Source: an uncultured Collinsella sp.
Lineage (GTDB): Bacteria > Actinomycetota > Coriobacteriia > Coriobacteriales > Coriobacteriaceae
Assembly (NCBI GenBank): GCA_958450865.1
Contig: CAUDNY010000007.1
Coordinates: forward strand, 62,001-126,000
Direction of reading: 5' to 3'
DNA: 64,000 nt
How positions within the stretch are numbered: the stretch's first letter is position 1; every line of letters starts with the position of its first letter. The notes under the pieces are model-generated. The model was given only the letters and a program-made list of their open reading frames with translations. It did not search any database and was not told the DNA's origin. Shown here piece by piece: positions 32,255 to 41,540 of the stretch. The position numbers were made by a program, and so were the translations under genes.

Positions 32255-32348
32255 ATGCGGGAGTGCCGGCGGTGCAAACCACAAGGCTGAGAGGGCATAG
32301 GGCCCAATCCTTTGAACCTGTCAGTTAATGCTGGCGTAGGGAGCATGC
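32255..32348 (+). promoter_or_regulatory. TPP riboswitch (THI element)
   Basis: The conserved THI words are present in order: GGAGTGC, GCTGAGAG (32286-32293), CCTTTGAACCTG (around 32309-32320), GTTAATGCTGGCGTAGGGA. The closing helix ATGC/GCAT brackets it. A terminator follows directly, so thiamine pyrophosphate should stop transcription of the thiM operon. Confidence 0.95.
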
Positions 32349-32358
32349 CGCCTTTACA

Positions 32359-32388
32359 GGGGCGCTGTCTATGCACAGCGCCCCTTTT
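32359..32388 (+). terminator. Regulated terminator of the TPP riboswitch
   Basis: GGGGCGCTGT (32359-32368) pairs with ACAGCGCCCC (32375-32384) and is followed by TTTT, 10 bases past the aptamer. It is the expression platform. Confidence 0.88.
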
Positions 32389-32410
32389 CTATGCCAAGGA
32401 GGCATGTGCA

Positions 32411-33250
32411 GTGATTGATTCGGAACAGCTTAAGCAACATATGGTCAAGGCCGTGGAGGAGATTCGCGCCACCAATCCGATGGCCGGCTCCATCACCAAC
32501 ACGGTGACGATCGACTTTGTCGCCAACGCGCAGCTCGCCGTGGGCGGTTCGGCCGCCATGGTCTATCTGCCCGACGAGGGCGAGGCGCTCGTTGCCGGCG
32601 GCGGCGCCATCTATCTCAACATGGGCACGCTCTTCCCCATCTACGAACAGACGATTCCCCGCACGGCCAAGGCGGCACACGACGCCGGCAAGCCCTGGGT
32701 GCTCGATCCGGTGGGTCTGGGCATCGGTAGCCTGCGCACCCAGCTGGTAAACGAACTCAAGCAGTACAAGCCCGCCATCGTGCGCGGCAACGCCTCCGAG
32801 ATCATCGCGCTCGCCGGCCTGTGGGGTCTTGAGGGCGAGGCAGCCGATCTGAGCCGCGTGCGCGGTGTCGATACCACCGACACGGTCGACGCCGCCCGCG
32901 ATGCCGCTGTGGCGCTCGCTCGCTACACCGGCGGCGCCGTAGTGGTCTCGGGCGAAGTCGACCTGATCACCGACGGCACGACGGTAGCCAAGTCCTACGG
33001 CGGCAGCCCGCTCATGTCCAAGATCACCGGCTGCGGTTGTTCGCAGGGCGGCGTGCTGGCCGTGTATGCCTGCGCCGCCGATCCGTTTACGGCAGCCGTC
33101 TGCGGTGCCGCCGTCTACAACGTTGCCGGCACGCGTGCCGCCGCTGTCGCCGATGCCCCGGCAAGCTTTAAGGCCGCCTTTATCGACGAGCTCTACCGCG
33201 CGACCGCCCAGGACATTGCCGATAACCGACTCGAGCTCGAGGAGGCATAA
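32411..33250 (+). CDS. thiM: Hydroxyethylthiazole kinase
   Basis: 279 residues, phosphorylates 4-methyl-5-(2-hydroxyethyl)thiazole in thiamine salvage. NPMAGSITNTVTIDFVAN, VLDPVGLG, RGNASEI and the ATP-site ITGCGCSQGG are family motifs. The start is GTG 32411, eight bases after AAGGAGG; the ATG at 32312 is in the riboswitch. First gene of the TPP-controlled operon. Confidence 0.94.
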   Translation: MIDSEQLKQHMVKAVEEIRATNPMAGSITNTVTIDFVANAQLAVGGSAAMVYLPDEGEALVAGGGAIYLNMGTLFPIYEQTIPRTAKAAHDAGKPWVLDPVGLGIGSLRTQLVNELKQYKPAIVRGNASEIIALAGLWGLEGEAADLSRVRGVDTTDTVDAARDAAVALARYTGGAVVVSGEVDLITDGTTVAKSYGGSPLMSKITGCGCSQGGVLAVYACAADPFTAAVCGAAVYNVAGTRAAAVADAPASFKAAFIDELYRATAQDIADNRLELEEA

Positions 33251-33253
33251 GCC

Positions 33254-33595
33254 ATGTCCGAGCCCGCAACCGATGCCGGCATGAACACACTCGTCGCCGT
33301 GGCCATCGCCCCATGCGGTACCGGCGATGAGCTGTCCGCCGAGGTCGCCGAGGTCGTGCGTGTCATTCGCGAGAGCGGCCTTCCCAACCGCACCACCTCG
33401 ATGTTCACCGAGATCGAGGGCGACTGGGACGAGGTCATGCAGGTCGTGCGCGACGCAACCTTTGTGTTGGCGAGCAAGGGCATCCGCACCGAAGTCGTGC
33501 TCAAAGCCGATATTCGACCCGGATTTACCGACACCATGACCGGGAAACTCGAGCGCATGGAAGCACAGATCAAAAAGCAGGAGGAAGCACGATGA
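33254..33595 (+). CDS. Thiamine-binding protein, MTH1187/YkoF (DUF77) type
   Basis: 113 residues: VAVAIAPCGTGDELSAEVAEVVRVI and TSMFTEIEGDWDEVMQVV match the ferredoxin-like fold of MTH1187 proteins, small soluble binders of thiamine or its precursors. It sits three bases after thiM and overlaps thiE by four (ATGA), so it is translationally coupled inside the salvage operon. It may hand HMP or thiazole to a transporter or enzyme. Confidence 0.85.
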   Translation: MSEPATDAGMNTLVAVAIAPCGTGDELSAEVAEVVRVIRESGLPNRTTSMFTEIEGDWDEVMQVVRDATFVLASKGIRTEVVLKADIRPGFTDTMTGKLERMEAQIKKQEEAR

Positions 33596-34287
33596 GCATC
33601 CGCGACAACCTTGATATCTCGGCCTATCTGGTACTCGGCCCCGAAAACACGCTCGGGCGCCCCGTGGGCGATGTGGTGGCCCAGGCACTCGATGCCGGCT
33701 TTACCTGCATCCAGGTGCGCTCCAAGGTGGCAAGCGCCCGCGAGATCATCGCGCTGACCGGCGACGCCGCGCAGGCAATCGCACAGGCTGGCAAGACCGG
33801 TCAGGTCGCTTTGCTGATCGACGACCGCCTGGACTGCGTACTCGCCGCGCGCGAGCAGGGCATTGCTGTCGACGGCGTGCACGTGGGTCAGAGCGATATT
33901 CCCGTCGAGGTCTGTCGCAAGCTGCTGGGCCCCGATGCCATCGTGGGCCTTTCGGCCCGCTGCGAGGAGATGCTCGAGTACGTCAAGACCGCCGACATGA
34001 GTCTGGTCGACTACCTGGGCATCGGCCCGCTCCACGAGACCGAGACCAAGCGCGATTGCGGACGCGCAGCCGACGGCTCCATCATCACCAAGAGCTTTGA
34101 GGACCTGACCGCACTCCACGCGGCAAGTCCCGTGCCCATCGTGGTGGGCGGCGGCGTAAAGATGGCCGACCTGCCGCAGCTCAAGGCCACCGGCGTCGAC
34201 GGCTTCTTTGTGGTGAGCGCCGTCTGCAGTGCCGACGACCCCCACGCCGCAGCCAAGGAGCTCGTCGATACCTGGCAGCAGGCATAA
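33592..34287 (+). CDS. thiE: Thiamine phosphate synthase
   Basis: 231 residues; joins HMP pyrophosphate and thiazole phosphate to thiamine phosphate. The TIM-barrel motifs are QVRSK, LIDDRLD, GVHVGQSDIP, GLSARC, DYLGIGPLHETETKRD and VVGGG. The insertion in the substrate loop is normal for this family. Last gene of the operon, overlapping the binding-protein gene by ATGA. No thiD is in view, so HMP phosphorylation must be coded elsewhere. Confidence 0.94.
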   Translation: MSIRDNLDISAYLVLGPENTLGRPVGDVVAQALDAGFTCIQVRSKVASAREIIALTGDAAQAIAQAGKTGQVALLIDDRLDCVLAAREQGIAVDGVHVGQSDIPVEVCRKLLGPDAIVGLSARCEEMLEYVKTADMSLVDYLGIGPLHETETKRDCGRAADGSIITKSFEDLTALHAASPVPIVVGGGVKMADLPQLKATGVDGFFVVSAVCSADDPHAAAKELVDTWQQA

Positions 34288-34331
34288 GCATAAGTCGAGC
34301 AGCCGATTTGCAGCTTCATATCTTCAGCAAT

Positions 34332-34377
34332 GGAAAGCGCATCCCAGTTTGGGCCTCCATTCCGGGATGCGCTTTCC
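34332..34377. terminator. Hairpin between thiE and the patatin gene
   Basis: GGAAAGCGCATCCC (34332-34345) pairs exactly with 34364-34377. It lies between convergent genes; T-tracts are short. Confidence 0.65.
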
Positions 34378-34388
34378 GTATGCGACCC

Positions 34389-35258
34389 TTACCCCGCCAG
34401 ATACGCTTCCAACGCCGGCAAAGTCGCCTCTGCATCGTGGCGGCCGACCTGGTAGATGCGCTCGAGCTCATCCGGTTCGCGGCACAGCGACGGCACCTTC
34501 ACCGATTCGCTCGGCCGCACCACAAAGATTTCGCCGGCAGCCTCTCGACGTGCCAGGTCATCGAGTGTGGCATTGTAGACCTCATGCCGATGCTCAAGCG
34601 CTGCAACAAACTCCGGATAGTGACGGAACACGCGCCGCAGCATGGGCATCACGCTGTTGGGCTGCTTCACAAAGCCCGCCGGCTGCGTGAGTACCACGAT
34701 ATTGCGGTCATACCCCTGCGCAAACAGCCATGCGCTGGGAATAGAATCAGCCACGCCACCATCCAGATACTTATGCCCGTCAATAGCAACGGGACGCGTC
34801 GCCACAGGAATGGCAGACGACGCCCGGATCCACTCGATATCGCGCTCGTCGCCATACGGTAGATCGTGGTAGACGGCCTTGCCCGTCTCGATATCGGTAC
34901 ACACACACGTAAATCGCATGGGGCAGGCGCGATACGCCTCCAAGTCGATGGGATCGCGCTCGATAGGCACCTCGTGATAGGCAAAATCGGCATTGAACAT
35001 ATCGCCGGTTCGCAGCCAGCTTGCTACACCCGCATAGCGCTTATCGGCGCAATAGGCCTTGTTGTAGCGAATGGCACGACCAATCTGGCGCGATTTAAAG
35101 TTGTAGCCAAACGCCGCGCCCGCCGAGACGCCCACCATATGGTCACAGGTCAGGCCGCACTCCATCCATACGTCGAGCACGCCCGCCGTATACATACCGC
35201 GGTAGCCGCCTCCCTCGAGCGCAAGCCCCACCGTGGGCGTCGTATCTGGCTGTGCCAT
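34389..35258 (-). CDS. Patatin-like phospholipase
   Basis: 289 residues. LALEGGGYRGMYTAGVLD is the oxyanion loop, VGVSAGAAFGY contains the nucleophile Ser, and LDGGVADS the catalytic Asp: a Ser-Asp dyad lipid acyl hydrolase. GGAG lies eight bases before ATG 35258; the frame extends to 35399. Cytoplasmic, no signal peptide. Likely a membrane-lipid or neutral-lipid esterase. Confidence 0.88.
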   Translation of the reverse strand: MAQPDTTPTVGLALEGGGYRGMYTAGVLDVWMECGLTCDHMVGVSAGAAFGYNFKSRQIGRAIRYNKAYCADKRYAGVASWLRTGDMFNADFAYHEVPIERDPIDLEAYRACPMRFTCVCTDIETGKAVYHDLPYGDERDIEWIRASSAIPVATRPVAIDGHKYLDGGVADSIPSAWLFAQGYDRNIVVLTQPAGFVKQPNSVMPMLRRVFRHYPEFVAALEHRHEVYNATLDDLARREAAGEIFVVRPSESVKVPSLCREPDELERIYQVGRHDAEATLPALEAYLAG

Positions 35259-35357
35259 GCGACCATCTCCGTTCCTGCGTTTTAAAACGAAACAAGTATA
35301 CCCGTCAACATATATCGCCTCAGTCGCATTTTCATCGAACATCGTCGCGTTACCGTT

Positions 35358-35440
35358 TGGCGAATAATGGCGAATAATGGCCGCCCGCAACATGGGCACC
35401 CCTACATAATTCCATACACTTGTTTATACTACTCAGTAGT
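35358..35440. promoter_or_regulatory. Repeats in the 330-bp patatin / GGDEF-EAL divergent region
   Basis: The gap 35259-35587 has no gene. It holds a tandem 10-bp repeat GGCGAATAAT (35359-35380) and a perfect ACTACT-C-AGTAGT palindrome (35428-35440) beside a TATACT -10-like box (35425-35430). These are candidates for control of the divergent genes; no regulator is known. Confidence 0.4.
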
Positions 35441-35587
35441 TATCAGCAACGAACGTCAGCCGACAAATAAACCCAACGACGCAGCAAGGCGGGGGCTTGG
35501 AAACACGCGAGGCGTTGAGCAACAACGCGTGTGCACAACGAGCTCGCCCGACGCAATCCGCCCCGACCCCAGAAAGCCGCCTACAGC

Positions 35588-38305
35588 ATGGATACCCCCA
35601 GCAATTACACTGAAACGCTCGAAAAGACCGTCCGCGACCTTCTCAAGCGTCAGGAGGATCTGGTCAGGACCGCCTTTACCGACCAGCTTACCGGGCTTGG
35701 CAACCGCGGCGGCTTTGCCCGTTCCCTCGAGGAGCTCTGGGAGCAGGACACCCCCGTTACCATGGCGTACATCGATATCGACAATCTCAAGCACTGCAAC
35801 GACGTCTTTGGCCATGACGAGGGCAACCGCTATATTTTGCAGGTAAGCCTCTATCTCAAGCTGTATATGGAGGTGGACGAAGCGGCGTTTCGTCTGGGAG
35901 GCGACGAGTTTGCCATCCTGTCTACGATTGCAACCGAGGACGACCTCGCCGAACGTCTGGAACGCTGCCGAACGGTCCTGCTCAAAAACAACGATGCCGA
36001 GATGCCTCACTCGTTTAGCTACGGAGTGGCACACGCCGACCCCGCCCTGGGCGAAGCCCCCAATCGCTTGACGAACGATGCCGACCATCGCATGTACGAC
36101 TACAAGCTACGTCATGCCGTGCACCTTGATCGACGCAATATCGCACAAGCCCACACCGACGACTTCGAAATAAGCGATCGAATTTTCGACGCCCTTTCGA
36201 TGCTCAACGAAGGCCGCTATTTCTTTATCGAGAACTTGGACAAACATCGAACCCTTTGGTCACAAGGCGCCTTGCGCGATCTTGGTCTTCCTTCGGAGCA
36301 TATAGACAACTGTCACGATTATTGGAAAACGCGTGTCCATCCCGATGACCTTGAGGCCTATACCAACGACATCGACCAAATCTATGACGGCTCCAAACAT
36401 CGTCACGTCATGCAGTACCGCGTGCGCAATGCCGCCGGCGATTACATCCTCGGCCGTGCTCGCGGGTTTCGTATCGACGGCGACGGAAATGTCCCCTCGC
36501 TCTATGTCGGCGAGCTCGTCAACCACTCGCTTGCCGAGACCGTCGACGCCGCCACGGGTCTCGGAACGCAGCGCACGCTGATCAACGCTATCGATGCCTG
36601 CCGTCGCGACCGTTGCGAGACGGGGCTTATAGCAGTGCGCGTTCGCGGCACGGCAAAGCTCAACGAGCTCTACGGGGCCGAGGCCGTCGACAACATGCTC
36701 GCCGAATACGCAGGCCGCATGCTGTCGATTACTCGCGGCAGGAGTCGCGTCTTCCGTTCACGCAACGCCCAGTTCGTCGTGCTTAGCAACAATTTGGATC
36801 ACGAAGCATTCGAGCAACTGATCCAACATCTCAAAGAGGCCGTTTTCGCTCCCGTTCGAATCGCGGGCGACACTATTACCCCCGTCTGTCTTGTCGTTCC
36901 GGCCTTTTACGAGCACCTGACCAATCAAACGGCCGCCGTTTTAGGCGAACTCGACCGTCGCATTCGCACGGCCGGCGGGCTTGTTCCCAACGACAGCCTC
37001 CCCATACCCGAGGTGGAGCGCAAAAGCGCCATCGCCGAACGCATCGATCCGCTCACGGGTCTCTATCGACCCAGCGAGTTTATGCGCCGCGCCAACGAAT
37101 TTCTCGAGACAAGGCGCAACGGCGCCTGGTGTATCGCCACCGTCGATATGGGGCACATGCGACTGTTCAACGAATGGCACGGACAGGCCGAGGGCGACCG
37201 TGTACTCGCCGATGTGGGCACGGTTCTCAAGGACATCGAGAATGCCGCCATGGGCGTCGCAGGGTACTGGGGCCAAGACGATTTTTGCGTACTCATCCCC
37301 TTTGAACACGACACCGTCCATCAGATCTATAGCCGCGTTCGCCAGGCCGTGGCCAAGCATGATGACGGCGTGGGCTTCTGGCCGTCCATGGGCGTCTACC
37401 CCATCGACTCCAACGAGGAAATCACCATCGATGCGCAGGCCAAGGCCATGTTTACCAATCGGCGCGCAAAAAACGACTTTAAGGAGCGCATTGCCATTTT
37501 CCGCCCCGAGGAATACGAGCACGAAATCGCGTTCCACCGCACGCTGACCGAATTCCAGTATGCGCTCTCAAACGGCCGCATTACCTACTACTTGCAGCCC
37601 CAGGTCGACATGGAAACCGGCGAGATCGTTGGCGCCGAGGCGCTCACACGCTGGATTGACAAGGATGGCTCCCTCATTTCACCTACCACCTTTATCCCCG
37701 CTCTCGAGGAAAGCGGTTTTGTGGTGACGCTCGACAAATATGTTTGGCAGGGCGTCGCCTCGTGGCTGCGTGAGTGCATCGATCGAGGGCTGCGCGTAGT
37801 TCCGATCTCGCTCAATGTGTCGCGCGTGGATATCCTTGCCTGCGACGTCGCCGAGCATATGGGGGCGCTTGCCGCCCAATACAACCTACCGCCCGAGCTC
37901 ATGCGCATTGAGATCACCGAGACGGCTTATACGGGAGAGTCCGAGGCCGTGGATAAGCTGACGGCCGACCTACACACTCGCGGTTTCTCGACCTACATGG
38001 ACGATTTTGGCACCGGCCAGTCTACGCTCGCGATGCTCAAGAACGTCAACGTCGACGTCATCAAGCTTGATCGCACGTTTGTGCCCACCGACCGCGATCA
38101 AAGCCGTAGCGCGCAAATCGTTTCATCAATGCTCGAGATGGCGCAATCGCTCCATCTGCCCGTTGTAATCGAAGGCGTCGAGACAAACGAGCAGGCGAAC
38201 ATGCTGCTCCAAATGGGTGCCCACTACGCTCAGGGCTTCCTCTACTACCGCCCCATGCAGGCAAAGGATTTTGAGGCATTGCTCGATGGCGGTAACAAAA
38301 ACTGA
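35588..38305 (+). CDS. GGDEF-PAS-GGDEF(deg)-GGDEF(deg)-EAL c-di-GMP protein
   Basis: 905 residues. A canonical diguanylate cyclase site GGDEF is at 104-108; a PAS-like fold follows (~195-320, VHPDDLEAYTND); a second cyclase fold is degenerate (SRNAQF near 391); a third is also degenerate (GQDDF near 562); EAL (EALTRW near 684) ends it with DDFGTGQST, RIEITET and IKLDRTFV intact. Both synthesis and hydrolysis of c-di-GMP are possible; the silent domains may bind GTP or c-di-GMP. No membrane segment. ATG 35588 is the best start though its ribosome site is weak; GTG 35531 is possible. Confidence 0.88.
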   Translation: MDTPSNYTETLEKTVRDLLKRQEDLVRTAFTDQLTGLGNRGGFARSLEELWEQDTPVTMAYIDIDNLKHCNDVFGHDEGNRYILQVSLYLKLYMEVDEAAFRLGGDEFAILSTIATEDDLAERLERCRTVLLKNNDAEMPHSFSYGVAHADPALGEAPNRLTNDADHRMYDYKLRHAVHLDRRNIAQAHTDDFEISDRIFDALSMLNEGRYFFIENLDKHRTLWSQGALRDLGLPSEHIDNCHDYWKTRVHPDDLEAYTNDIDQIYDGSKHRHVMQYRVRNAAGDYILGRARGFRIDGDGNVPSLYVGELVNHSLAETVDAATGLGTQRTLINAIDACRRDRCETGLIAVRVRGTAKLNELYGAEAVDNMLAEYAGRMLSITRGRSRVFRSRNAQFVVLSNNLDHEAFEQLIQHLKEAVFAPVRIAGDTITPVCLVVPAFYEHLTNQTAAVLGELDRRIRTAGGLVPNDSLPIPEVERKSAIAERIDPLTGLYRPSEFMRRANEFLETRRNGAWCIATVDMGHMRLFNEWHGQAEGDRVLADVGTVLKDIENAAMGVAGYWGQDDFCVLIPFEHDTVHQIYSRVRQAVAKHDDGVGFWPSMGVYPIDSNEEITIDAQAKAMFTNRRAKNDFKERIAIFRPEEYEHEIAFHRTLTEFQYALSNGRITYYLQPQVDMETGEIVGAEALTRWIDKDGSLISPTTFIPALEESGFVVTLDKYVWQGVASWLRECIDRGLRVVPISLNVSRVDILACDVAEHMGALAAQYNLPPELMRIEITETAYTGESEAVDKLTADLHTRGFSTYMDDFGTGQSTLAMLKNVNVDVIKLDRTFVPTDRDQSRSAQIVSSMLEMAQSLHLPVVIEGVETNEQANMLLQMGAHYAQGFLYYRPMQAKDFEALLDGGNKN

Positions 38306-38431
38306 TACGCTCGCGCGCAAAACGATACCGCCGAAGGGGCGCTTGTCCCCATTGGCTAACTTATGCCCCCAATCCAAACCGAATTGGGGATATGATGCAA
38401 ACCACTGTTGTGCCCAAGGAGGTTATCCATC

Positions 38432-39961
38432 ATGAACGAGTCGTATCGCCTGGGCGAGCAATCGATCATTGCCTATCTTCAGCGACTTGCGAACGGGGTC
38501 TCGACCGCCGAGCTCGATGTTGCCGCGCTGCCCACGGAGCTGTGCGCCATCGGCGAGCAGCTACAGAAGACATTTGCCATCCTGCAGCAAGAACGCGAGC
38601 TGCTTGAGCGCGGCGCCTATATCGATTCGCTCACCAATCTTGGCAACCGTGCTGGACTCCACCGTTATGCCGAGCTGCTTTGGCACAAAGGCACCCCCTT
38701 CACCTGCGCTTATATCGATATCGATCGCCTTAAGCATTGCAACGATACGTTTGGCCACACCGAGGGCAATCGCTACATCCTGAGCATCTGCCGTGCACTC
38801 ACCGAGACAATGGAACCCAATGACCTGCTGTTCCGTATCGGTGGAGACGAATTTGTACTCGTATCCCCCACGACAGATGAAGCCGAACTCGAGCAGCGCC
38901 TGGAGCGGACGCGCACCGACCTTATCGAGGCAACATCGGGCGGCAAAGCGCCCATGATCGCTAGCTTTAGCTTTGGCTGCTCGCGCGTCGACCCACTCGC
39001 TGGCGATACGCGTCGCCAGATGACCATGGACGCCGACCGCAAAATGTATCGCTACAAGCTCATGCACCGTGTGCAGCAGCCGAAGGAAAACGACGCATCC
39101 ATGCGCCCGATCGCCGATCAGCCTCCCTGCAACGACCGGGTGTTCCAAGCGATCTCCATGAGCTCCGAGACGCGCTATCCGTTTATCCTTAACCTCGATA
39201 CCGGCGAATCGCAATGGTCGATTAATGCCGTGCGCGATTTTGACCTGCCCTCCCAGCATCCCTATAACTCGCTCGATATGTGGCTCGCCCGCGTTCACCC
39301 CGAGGACCGCGACAACGTGCGCAGCGAGCTCGATATGGTGGTAAACGGCGCGTGGCACTTCCATTACATGCAGTATCGCGTCATGAATACCGCTGGTAAA
39401 TATGCGCTGTGCGAGTGTACGGGCTACCGCTTGGATAGCACCGAAACCGAGCCCAACATGTATGTGGGCATTATCATCAACCGAAGCTTGGCGGATACGA
39501 CCGATTCCGTGACCGGCCTGGGCGATATCCACGCCCTGGTCAACGCCATTGGCGAAATGCGTCGCGTGGCGCGCAAGGCAGGCCTGGTCGCCATCAAAAT
39601 CGACGACATCGCCAAGGTCAATGCCCGCTTTGGCTTTGATGCGGGCGACCGCGTTTTGGCAGAAAGTGCCGCCTGCCTCATGGACTGTTCGCGCGGCAAG
39701 GGCCGTCTGTTCCGCTCGACCGGACCGATGTTCGTGGCGCTTTTCGATGACCTTGATCCCGAAGAGACCGACGCGGTCGCAGACGAGATCGAGCGGTTCT
39801 TGGGGTCGCCCGTACTCTTTGGCTCATTTGAATATCAGCCGCCCATTCGTGTGGCCACACTTCATCTAGATGCCGTCGACCGACAGCCCGTTTCCATTTT
39901 GAACGAGCTCAAAGCGCTACTTGAAGAGGCACCACAAGTACCGGGCACCAAGCTGGACTAG
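38432..39961 (+). CDS. Diguanylate cyclase, GGDEF-PAS-degenerate GGDEF
   Basis: 509 residues. The GGDEF motif is at 137-141 in a full cyclase domain (~65-210), followed by a PAS-like fold (~235-360; VHPEDRDNV) and a degenerate cyclase fold (~365-500). It shares this order with the N-terminal two thirds of the preceding gene and lacks an EAL, so the pair arose by duplication with gain or loss of the third cyclase fold plus EAL. AGGAGG lies nine bases before ATG 38432. Net effect is c-di-GMP synthesis. Confidence 0.88.
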   Translation: MNESYRLGEQSIIAYLQRLANGVSTAELDVAALPTELCAIGEQLQKTFAILQQERELLERGAYIDSLTNLGNRAGLHRYAELLWHKGTPFTCAYIDIDRLKHCNDTFGHTEGNRYILSICRALTETMEPNDLLFRIGGDEFVLVSPTTDEAELEQRLERTRTDLIEATSGGKAPMIASFSFGCSRVDPLAGDTRRQMTMDADRKMYRYKLMHRVQQPKENDASMRPIADQPPCNDRVFQAISMSSETRYPFILNLDTGESQWSINAVRDFDLPSQHPYNSLDMWLARVHPEDRDNVRSELDMVVNGAWHFHYMQYRVMNTAGKYALCECTGYRLDSTETEPNMYVGIIINRSLADTTDSVTGLGDIHALVNAIGEMRRVARKAGLVAIKIDDIAKVNARFGFDAGDRVLAESAACLMDCSRGKGRLFRSTGPMFVALFDDLDPEETDAVADEIERFLGSPVLFGSFEYQPPIRVATLHLDAVDRQPVSILNELKALLEEAPQVPGTKLD

Positions 39962-40245
39962 CGTTATGGGGCGCATGATGGTTAATTTCCGATCTCAACC
40001 GAACACATTGGGCAAATAGGTCGTACCCGCAGTTAGCCGAACGTCCCCGCAGTCCCTCCCGGGGCCCGGGGGCACCGTTTCGATACTCTTGGTTTACTTT
40101 GCCTGATGCAAATAAGTGCTCAACAAGATAGAACCTATCCCCCGCCACGGATATGCCCTCGAGTAAATCTGTTAAGCCAAGCCTATCAAATTCTATTGAC
40201 AATTGGCTGCATTGGTCCATTTTGTCGTCCAGCCACTTCCGCTGG
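39962..40245. other. AT-richer intergenic stretch with a GC palindrome
   Basis: No convincing gene. Bases 40041-40075 hold ACGTCCCCGCAGTCCC and a CCCGGGGCCCGGGGG palindrome, related in words to the GTCCC repeats. From about 40080 base composition drops relative to the flanks. Confidence 0.5.
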
Positions 40246-40566
40246 CTATCGCCTCATAAACACAAACCTAACGAGCCGCACGAACGACAAAGAGGCCAAG
40301 CTGAACAGAAGTAAAACCAAAACTTCAAAAACGCTGGTATTCCAATCGCGTACCCAGTCCTCTACCGCCCACAAGAAAAACAGCAGCCCCATCCATAACG
40401 TCACAGAAGAAATCAGCTTTGCGTAAGGGCGTATATCAATCTCGCTCTCCCTTTTTGTGACATCATATCCAGCAATTGAGCAGAGCCATCTTCCTCTTCG
40501 GTATTGGATTGAAAGGACAATCAAGGCAATCGAAGTCATCAAGCAAACAGCATCCTCTGTTTCCAT
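40246..40566 (-). CDS. DUF3784-type small membrane protein
   Basis: 106 residues, three hydrophobic helices. The segment LCSIAGYDVTKRESEIDIRP between helices 1 and 2 is the DUF3784 pattern (IAGYN... then acidic/Tyr). Function unknown. AAGGA lies seven bases before ATG 40566 (ATG 40587 also in frame). Its A+T-rich coding unlike its neighbours suggests transfer. It stands next to a transposase-like remnant. Confidence 0.6.
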   Translation of the reverse strand: METEDAVCLMTSIALIVLSIQYRRGRWLCSIAGYDVTKRESEIDIRPYAKLISSVTLWMGLLFFLWAVEDWVRDWNTSVFEVLVLLLFSLASLSFVRLVRFVFMRR

Positions 40567-40611
40567 AGAGTTTCCTTTGCTTTCCATCCTAGTTACGCAT
40601 TCACAATCGAA

Positions 40612-40830
40612 TCAAACCAAGTATGAATTACTCGATAGCAACCGCCTTAGTATAAACCATAGCCGCCGCAGCAGCCCGCCTTCCAAGGCCTCAAAGCTCG
40701 CCATCGAGGGCGACCCGCCCAGACCCCTTACAATCTGCTCGCACGAGGCCCCGCACTCCAACATCCTCTGGACCGTATCCCACTCGTACCTGGTGAGCGT
40801 GCCTGCCGTGGGCCCTCGGGGCCGGCATCG
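40612..40830 (-). pseudogene. Remnant with transposase-like helix-turn-helix
   Basis: A frame open from 40830 to the stop at 40612 encodes LTRYEWDTVQRMLECGASC followed by EQIVRGLGGSPS. This has the layout of IS30-type N-terminal HTH domains. There is no start, catalytic domain or inverted repeat; it looks like the broken head of a transposase gene. IS30 assignment is tentative. Confidence 0.4.
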
Positions 40831-40900
40831 TGCCCCACGCCATCTGCCCGCTCGTGCGATAATCCTCTGCAGAAGTCACCGACAGCAGAGGGAGTTTGTG

Positions 40901-41524
40901 ATGAAGGTTCTTTTGGTCAATGGCAGCCCCAAGGCAAACGGCAACACGGCCCGCGCACTCGCCGAGGTCGCCGAGCAGCTCAACGTCGAGGGCATCGATA
41001 CCGAGATGTTTCAGCTGGGCGCCAAGCCTATTCGCGATTGCATCGGTTGCGGCCAGTGTGGCAAGCTGGGCGGTCGCTGCACCTTTGACGACGACGTGGT
41101 CAACGAGCTGATCGCTGCCGCCGAACAGGCCGACGGCTTTGTCTTTGGCTCGCCTGTCTACTACGCGCACCCCAGCGGCCGCATTCTCTCGGCACTCGAT
41201 CGCGTATTCTATGCCGGTAGCAAAGCTTTTGCACACAAGCCGGGCGCTGCCGTCGCCGTCGCCCGTCGCGGCGGTACGTCGACGACCTTCGACGTGCTCA
41301 ATAAGTACTTCACCATCAACCAGATGCCTGTGGTAGCGTCCACGTACTGGAACAACGTGTTTGGCTGCGTGCCCGGCGAGGCCGATGGAGATGCCGAGGG
41401 CCTGGCCACCATGCGAAACATCGGCAAGAACATGGCCTGGCTCCTTCGTTGCATCGAAGCAGGAAAGGCCGCCGGCATCGAAGCCCCCGAAGCCGATCGC
41501 GAGCGCACCAACTTCATTCGTTAG
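40901..41524 (+). CDS. NADPH-dependent FMN reductase / flavodoxin-like oxidoreductase
   Basis: 207 residues. VNGSPKANGNTARAL binds FMN phosphate, and DGFVFGSPVYYAHPSG closes the flavin site. CIGCGQCGKLGGRC is a Cys cluster often found in the iron-sulfur flavoprotein-like branch. GAGGGAG lies six bases before the ATG. Likely reduces quinones or small acceptors. Followed after 16 bases by an ArsC-like gene. Confidence 0.85.
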   Translation: MKVLLVNGSPKANGNTARALAEVAEQLNVEGIDTEMFQLGAKPIRDCIGCGQCGKLGGRCTFDDDVVNELIAAAEQADGFVFGSPVYYAHPSGRILSALDRVFYAGSKAFAHKPGAAVAVARRGGTSTTFDVLNKYFTINQMPVVASTYWNNVFGCVPGEADGDAEGLATMRNIGKNMAWLLRCIEAGKAAGIEAPEADRERTNFIR

Positions 41525-41540
41525 AACGGCGGAACATACT

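Noticed and set aside
38367..38389. CCCCAAT/ATTGGGG hairpin between the c-di-GMP genes as a terminator
   Set aside because: Seven-bp stem without a T-run; too weak to call.
41519..41536. Match of TAGAACGGCGGAAC to the end hairpin of structured copy B
   Set aside because: Only 14 bases, without the pairing arm or other element parts; probably chance.
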